In this document: piece after piece, positions 59,545 to 64,000 of the stretch | How the letters are laid out: every line of letters begins with the position of its first letter | Position numbering within the stretch: the first letter of the stretch is position 1 | Assembly (NCBI GenBank): GCA_039621445.1 | Contig: CP154955.1 | Coordinates: forward strand, 40,184,426-40,248,425 | From: Euglena gracilis | Lineage: Eukaryota; Euglenida; Euglenophyceae; Euglenales | Reading direction: 5' to 3' | DNA length: 64,000 nucleotides | Translations under genes and position numbers: made by a program | Notes under the pieces: model-generated | Told to the model about the DNA's origin: nothing | Seen by the model: only the letters and a program-made list of their open reading frames with translations | Databases searched by the model: none

Positions 59545-61821
59545 CTCCGGGCAACGCTGTGGCGGCGGTAGGGTGGGAAGGCGTGCGGTGGAGTTGGCGC
59601 GCGACAGACCCGACGGAGACCAAAACGGTGTGGTTCCGTTTCGAAGTTGGAGGTCATGTACCCGCTGCCCATGCCAGTTTCCCGGACCTCCCCCCCACCC
59701 GGACCGCCCCCACCCTGCCACCCACAGGCCACGCTGGGTGGGTCGGACCCGGTCAAGGGGGGGATCCCACCTGAAGCCGTGCTCGTCATATCGAACCCTG
59801 CCCGCCATTTTCTCCCCCCAACCCCCTGGCCTGGTTCGCTGCCTCTGCCTTGGTCAGGTGCACTGTGCCCCCCCCCCCCAATCTTCGTCCCCATCCTCGG
59901 ACCCCACCCCATCCAGCAAGCCACAGGTGCCCAAGGGTTCCCAAGGAGTCGCCAGCCACACTGGGCGGATGTCCTTCGGTTTCCTAAGACCGGCCCACAG
60001 CAGCATGCCAGTCTCCATCACGCTCAGGGATGGACGGAAAGCCTTGCGGGGGGGGGCAAACTGCCGTACAGTGGGATATCCTCCCCACTTGGACTCTGGC
60101 AGGAACTTAGAAATTTTCGGACTTGAAAAGTTCTGACGTTTGTCGATCAAAATGTGTGAGCTCAGCCCTGAATTGACTTCGGGGATATTTCCGAAACATC
60201 TCACTCGATGAAAATTTCTTGTTAGGTAAATTGGAAAAGATAATCAAAAATTAAACACCAAAGAAGCCAGATAATGTTAATAAAAAAAATTAAAAAGCCA
60301 AAACAATACAATGACTGAAAAACACAGAAAAAAACTTGACAGAAATACTTTGACAGAAAAAATACTTGTGACTTAGAAAAGGCAAAATTGATTTACTGTC
60401 CCTGCACAAAAAACAACCGCAAAATAAACACTAAAATTAACGACTCACCAAAAATAACTTCTTGGCCTTTGGGTCAACATCTTGCAGGTTGGAATCGCAT
60501 CATCGAGCCATGGCGACACTCAAGGGAACAAAATGACATCCTGAACCCAACCTGACACCCACCGCTCAGCCAAACCAAATGTGAAAATACCCAAAGAGCC
60601 ATGAAAAAAGAATAACTATGATGATCATACATCCCCCCTTTCCACGCAATTTCACTCTTGTGCAAAGCTTTTTTAATGTATGGCATTTCTCGTGTCTTTT
60701 ACTTTGTGTTACTTTATTCTTTGTGTTTTCTGTACAAGGTGGTGATTCTTTGCCAATCAGATTTGCAAAAAAAAGGAAATTGAAAGGTTTTCAACAGAGA
60801 TAGTGCAGGGATCCTTACATTTCTTTCTGGCTTTCTGGCCGAGGCCAAAATGTAGACGTGATTTTCCGTCATTTTCTGTGATTTTCCGTGATTTTCCGTG
60901 AATTTCCTGTTTCCAGAAAAGGTCAACCCCCGAGTGCTCAAACCCCAAGTTTGGCCCTTTTCAATCCAACTGAATGCATGCTACAATGTAGATCTTCCCT
61001 TACACACCAAAATGTTTATGATCGCATGCCCAGAACTGTCAGTCCATTCATCAGTTCATCAGTTCCTATCCACACCTGTGTGTGAAAAACCTTTGTCCTT
61101 GAATTTTTTTTCTTGATTGTCCCTAAATGGGTTGCCAAAACCCTCTCAGCAGACCGATATAGTGATTGACCCTTGTGGATGAAGCCTGGGTGGAAAGGTG
61201 GAAAGTCATTTTTTGAATAAGCAAAAACCCACACACCCTCAACTTGTGTGTGTATTGCTGGAGAACACCTCTGATGCTTTCGTGGTCCAATTTTGTGACC
61301 GGGAGGCCAGAATGGAGGAAAGCAGCCATAAAATCATCTGTGATTGTCTGGGTTCGAGGTTTTGTGAGGTTTTGCTTCTTCACCGACTCCCGAAAATCCA
61401 ATGCTTCAGGGGTGTCTTGGCTAGGAAGAAAAATTTATCAATAAATGATAAATCCATGATTATGTAAGAACAAACAGACGTTCGGCCACAGCAACAAATG
61501 CATTTTCCACAGAAGGGACCAGTTCAATGACAGGGCAATGTCTTCAGATTGTGAAAATGAGAACATTCAAAAAAGACCCAAAATGTTTTTCCGAACCCTC
61601 CGTCTCATCTGTGAATTTCCGTGAATTCCGTGATTTCCGTGAAAATGGCCTTCCGCCCATTTCCGTGATCCTCCGTGAATTTCCGTGAATTTCCTTTTCA
61701 GGAAATGTGAGGATCCCTGGATAGTGGTTCATAAGATACAAGCGCCAGACGGTTTTTCCCTCATTCCAATCGTTGTTCCCGGGTTTTTTTCCCAGTGGTT
61801 TTCGAGTTATTGTTCATCATC

Positions 61822-61882
<61 letters not shown>

Positions 61883-62241
61883 CCATCATCATCATCGTTC
61901 TTCTTCGTATTCTTATTGAAGGTTATTAAAGCTGGGGGAATTCTGAAACAACAAAAATTTGAGGTTTATGGCACAAATCAGGAAATTATATTTTGGGACT
62001 TGCAAAAAAAAATCAAACGAGGATTTGCACAGACAAGTGTCAGAATTTTTTAAATTCTCAAATTAAGAAATATAAATCGCCGCCAAATTGACATCTAGGT
62101 GCATACTATGGGAGAAAATGGTGAACATTTTGAAAACAATTGGGGGAAATCTGCAGGGTATGCCAAAGCCGTCGAAAATAATTTAGATGCAATTCCAACC
62201 ACCAAAGTTGGGAAAGGCACTCTCATACATCCCTGAACATA
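59545..62241. other. Intron between RRM2 exons of copy 3
   Basis: About 2.7 kb without recognised exons. Contents are C/G runs at 59866-59880, (GATTTTCCGTGA)n-like text at 60855-60905 and again at 61610-61695, and a CAT microsatellite at 61817-61898. A small missing exon could lie here, because the flanking exon phases do not match with GT–AG limits. Confidence 0.4.
61817..61898. repeat. CAT trinucleotide microsatellite
   Basis: About 27 units of CAT with two CAC variants. Confidence 0.97.
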
Positions 62242-62437
62242 CGGTAATGCATCGTCTCCCTGGCGGCGCAGGCAGCCTGGATGGTGACGAAGTGGACGAG
62301 GGCCGCCCCCTTGCTGGCGCCGGAGTAGCGGTGGCGAACCAGCTTCAGCCACTGGATGGCGCCGAACGCCCCGAAGAGCACTGCCACGTCCTGTTCTGTG
62401 TAGAACGTCGGCAGGTTGGCCACGTAGAGCCTGGCCG
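62242..62437 (-). CDS. CELF-like protein copy 3: RRM2 exon
   Basis: The acceptor GGGACAG is at 62438-62444. The product starts ARLYVANLPTFYTEQDVAVL and continues FGAFGAIQWLKLVRHRYS then GASKGAALVHFVTIQAA, with RNP2 and RNP1 intact. A GTATGT donor-like sequence overlaps the last codon (TAC C|GTATGT), but that phase does not match the next exon. Ending one base later (TACCG) would give Arg and a continuous RRM2. Confidence 0.75.
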
Positions 62438-62704
62438 CTGTCCCGGCCCTCACCAGACTGGAGATTGTGGCATATGGAACATGGCATTCGGTATTTTGCA
62501 GAATGATCAGATCAGCACAGAACCATAGAAATAAACTTGGCAGCTGAAGAAATATAGCTTCACACACAGGACGCCCTGCCCGGCAGGAAATACAAACGTG
62601 CTTCTCGGAAGATATCGCCACCGGACCCCAGCACGCTGAAGCACACACACCACATCGCCCACCAGCGCAGTCACACCGATGGCCAGCCTGAAGGGCTGAG
62701 CCAG

Positions 62705-62811
62705 GCCGGGGGAGGGCAGGTTTTGGATCCCCTTGTCCTTGTTGCGCTTCGCGGCGGTGACGCTGAGGACGCTGCCCTCCAACTCAAGACCGTGCAGCAG
62801 CTCGATTGCTG
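62705..62811 (-). CDS. CELF-like protein copy 3: RRM1 C-terminal exon
   Basis: The acceptor CTGTCCTCAG lies upstream. The frame reads AIELLHGLELEGSVLSVTAA then KRNKDKGIQ, matching copy 2 at 24887. The 3' limit is approximate. Confidence 0.65.
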
Positions 62812-62978
62812 CTGAGGACAGCCACCCATTAATTATGAGCAGCAGCGTTGTTTGTGATACCGACATTTTCAGGTCAAATTCGGGTCGTCGGGCCGAAATT
62901 GGGGGGGGGGATTAACTCGGTCGCCGAAGCTGGACTTGAGGGGTGTTATTATTTGGGGGGAGGGTTTATATACGTATG

Positions 62979-63190
62979 ATGTATGTATGCATGCATGCAT
63001 GCATGCATGCATGCATGTATGTATGTATGCATGTATGTATGTATGCATGTATGTATGCATGCATGTATGTATGTATGCATGTATGTATGTGTGTATATCT
63101 GTCTGTGTGTGTCAATGTGTGTGCGGATGTATGTATGTTTGTATGTATGTCTGTCTGTATGCGTGCATGCATGAATGTATGTTTGATTGT
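62979..63190. repeat. ATGC/ATGT tetranucleotide microsatellite
   Basis: (ATGC)n then (ATGT)n with interruptions. It lies in the intron between the two RRM1 exons of copy 3. Confidence 0.95.
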
Positions 63191-63265
63191 AATTAGGAGT
63201 GTATGTGTCTATGCAGTATGCACACATATTACGTGCATGGACAATGTAAGAAGCACGGGTGTCCG

Positions 63266-63440
63266 GTGGCCTCCGGCGGCAGGTGGTGTCTTTCTATTTG
63301 GACCCTAGCCGCGTAATTTTTGTTGATTTCCTATAGAAATCCCATCAAAATGGGGGGTGCGCTTGAGGCGGACCGGTGGGTGCAATTTTATTTGGACCCT
63401 GCGCTTGGAGCGGCCCCGTGCTTCTATTAGGGGGAGGGGT
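63266..63440. mobile_element. TAATAGAAGCAC-family element, inverted and left-truncated
   Basis: CCGTGCTTCTATTAGGGGGA at the right matches the reverse complement of the 41941 end. GGGTGCGCTTGAGGCGG and AAATCCCATCAAAATGGGGG match its interior. The opposite C-run end is missing. Confidence 0.55.
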
Positions 63441-63537
63441 TCACAGTAGCTTTGGAAGCTAATTGACAAGAATAACGGTATCGTCCCTCATCACCACACA
63501 CCGCAACCCCACAGCTCAGGTGGGTAGCTGATCTGTG

Positions 63538-63594
63538 CCATGTGTGGGGCAACGTACTGCACAAACCCAACTGGAGGGCTCAGGGATGTGGATG
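63538..63594 (-). CDS. CELF-like protein copy 3: RRM1 RNP1 exon
   Basis: There is a strong acceptor TTTCACTCACAG. The frame reads STSLSPPVGFVQYVAPHMA; GFVQYV is RNP1. It matches copy 2 at 24647 apart from an insertion there. The RRM1 N-terminal exon of this copy would lie beyond the window. Confidence 0.6.
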
Positions 63595-64000
63595 CTGTGA
63601 GTGAAAGAACATAAAATGGGGTGTGCAGCAGCGTTTTGTTTTCTGAAAAATATACCAATATTTTATACCCCCAGGGGAGTCCCCACCACCCACCCACCCA
63701 CCCCCAAAAATCAGGCCGTCTGAGGGCATTTCCAAAAAAAAATGAAACCCATGCCCGGGCCTCCGGCCCGGGACCCCCTCCCTGGGGGCCGGCCCTGGAC
63801 CCACCCACCCCGGGGGGGGGGTCTTCGGACTTAAAGAGAAGCCCGGCAGCAATAATACGGGGCTGTCATACAAATATACAAAACACAAACACCATTTGTT
63901 GTTGTCAGGGGATCAGGGGGTCTTAAGGACCCCCCAGAAGAGGGGTCCAGCTGAGAGGCTGGAAAATAGGGACAGGCAAACCCCCGGAGTCAGAGAAGTT
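63595..64000. other. Intron upstream of copy 3 RNP1 exon, with GC-run repeat
   Basis: C/G runs at 63808-63820 and a GGGTCTTCGGACTTAAAGAG block are present. A GGTCCAGCTGAGAGGCTGGA motif at 63945 recurs near 26311. No exon is seen. Confidence 0.4.

Overview
The window looks like nuclear DNA of a microbial eukaryote. Protein-coding sequence occurs as short, GC-rich exons with GT–AG introns. Non-coding DNA dominates and is full of microsatellites, G/C homopolymer runs and short inverted-repeat elements, and no operons or ribosome-binding sites are visible. The taxon cannot be fixed from this sequence. An alga or alveolate with a repeat-rich genome is a reasonable guess and no more than that. No rRNA, tRNA or CRISPR array was recognised. 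Exon limits come from reading splice motifs and frames by eye.

Host genes. Three copies of one two-RRM, CELF/ELAV-like RNA-binding protein gene are present. Copy 1 is only a terminal exon at the window start (about 15-55, +). Copy 2 runs on + from about 12250 to 27901. Copy 3 runs on - from beyond 63594 down to 58276. Copies 2 and 3 share exon order: RRM1 RNP1 strand, RRM1 C-terminal half, RRM2, RRM2 last strand plus linker, and a terminal exon ending in a PPRRRWS-type tail.

The main discovery is a 10.96-kb DNA-transposon-like element at 12512-23473. It lies inside the RRM1 intron of copy 2, in the opposite orientation. It has 27-bp terminal inverted repeats with one mismatch and is flanked by a 5-bp duplication (TCCCT). 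It encodes two minus-strand genes. Gene A has 7 exons and 994 codons; its N-terminal region resembles a ParB/sulfiredoxin-like fold and its tail is acidic, serine-rich and basic. Gene B has 3 exons and 595 codons up to an in-frame TAG, then about 215 more open codons. It has a coiled-coil region and a possible D/D/H RNase H-like core that could be the transposase. About 22 copies of a GCGCAATTGCGC-type palindrome lie in the element's introns, spacer and arms, and none was found outside it. A DNA-binding protein plus a dispersed cognate palindrome is a natural, untested reading.

Repeat landscape. Several short element families have inverted repeats capped by runs of 7-13 C/G (4011, 9271, 10480, 26439, 41941, 44310, 53834, 63266). 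Elements with CAGGGG ends and 7-8 bp target duplications fill their cores with GCATTTTTT repeats (4691, 39105, 57269). A roughly 9-kb tandem segmental duplication (27947-37075 and 37076-49260) is shown by colinear diverged blocks. The second unit carries a 2.8-kb insertion (45419-48229) with a 10-bp target duplication, two arrays of 43-bp hairpin-forming repeats and two 151-152-bp hairpins that differ by a compensatory base-pair change. Long tetranucleotide, CA, TG and CAT microsatellites occupy the rest.
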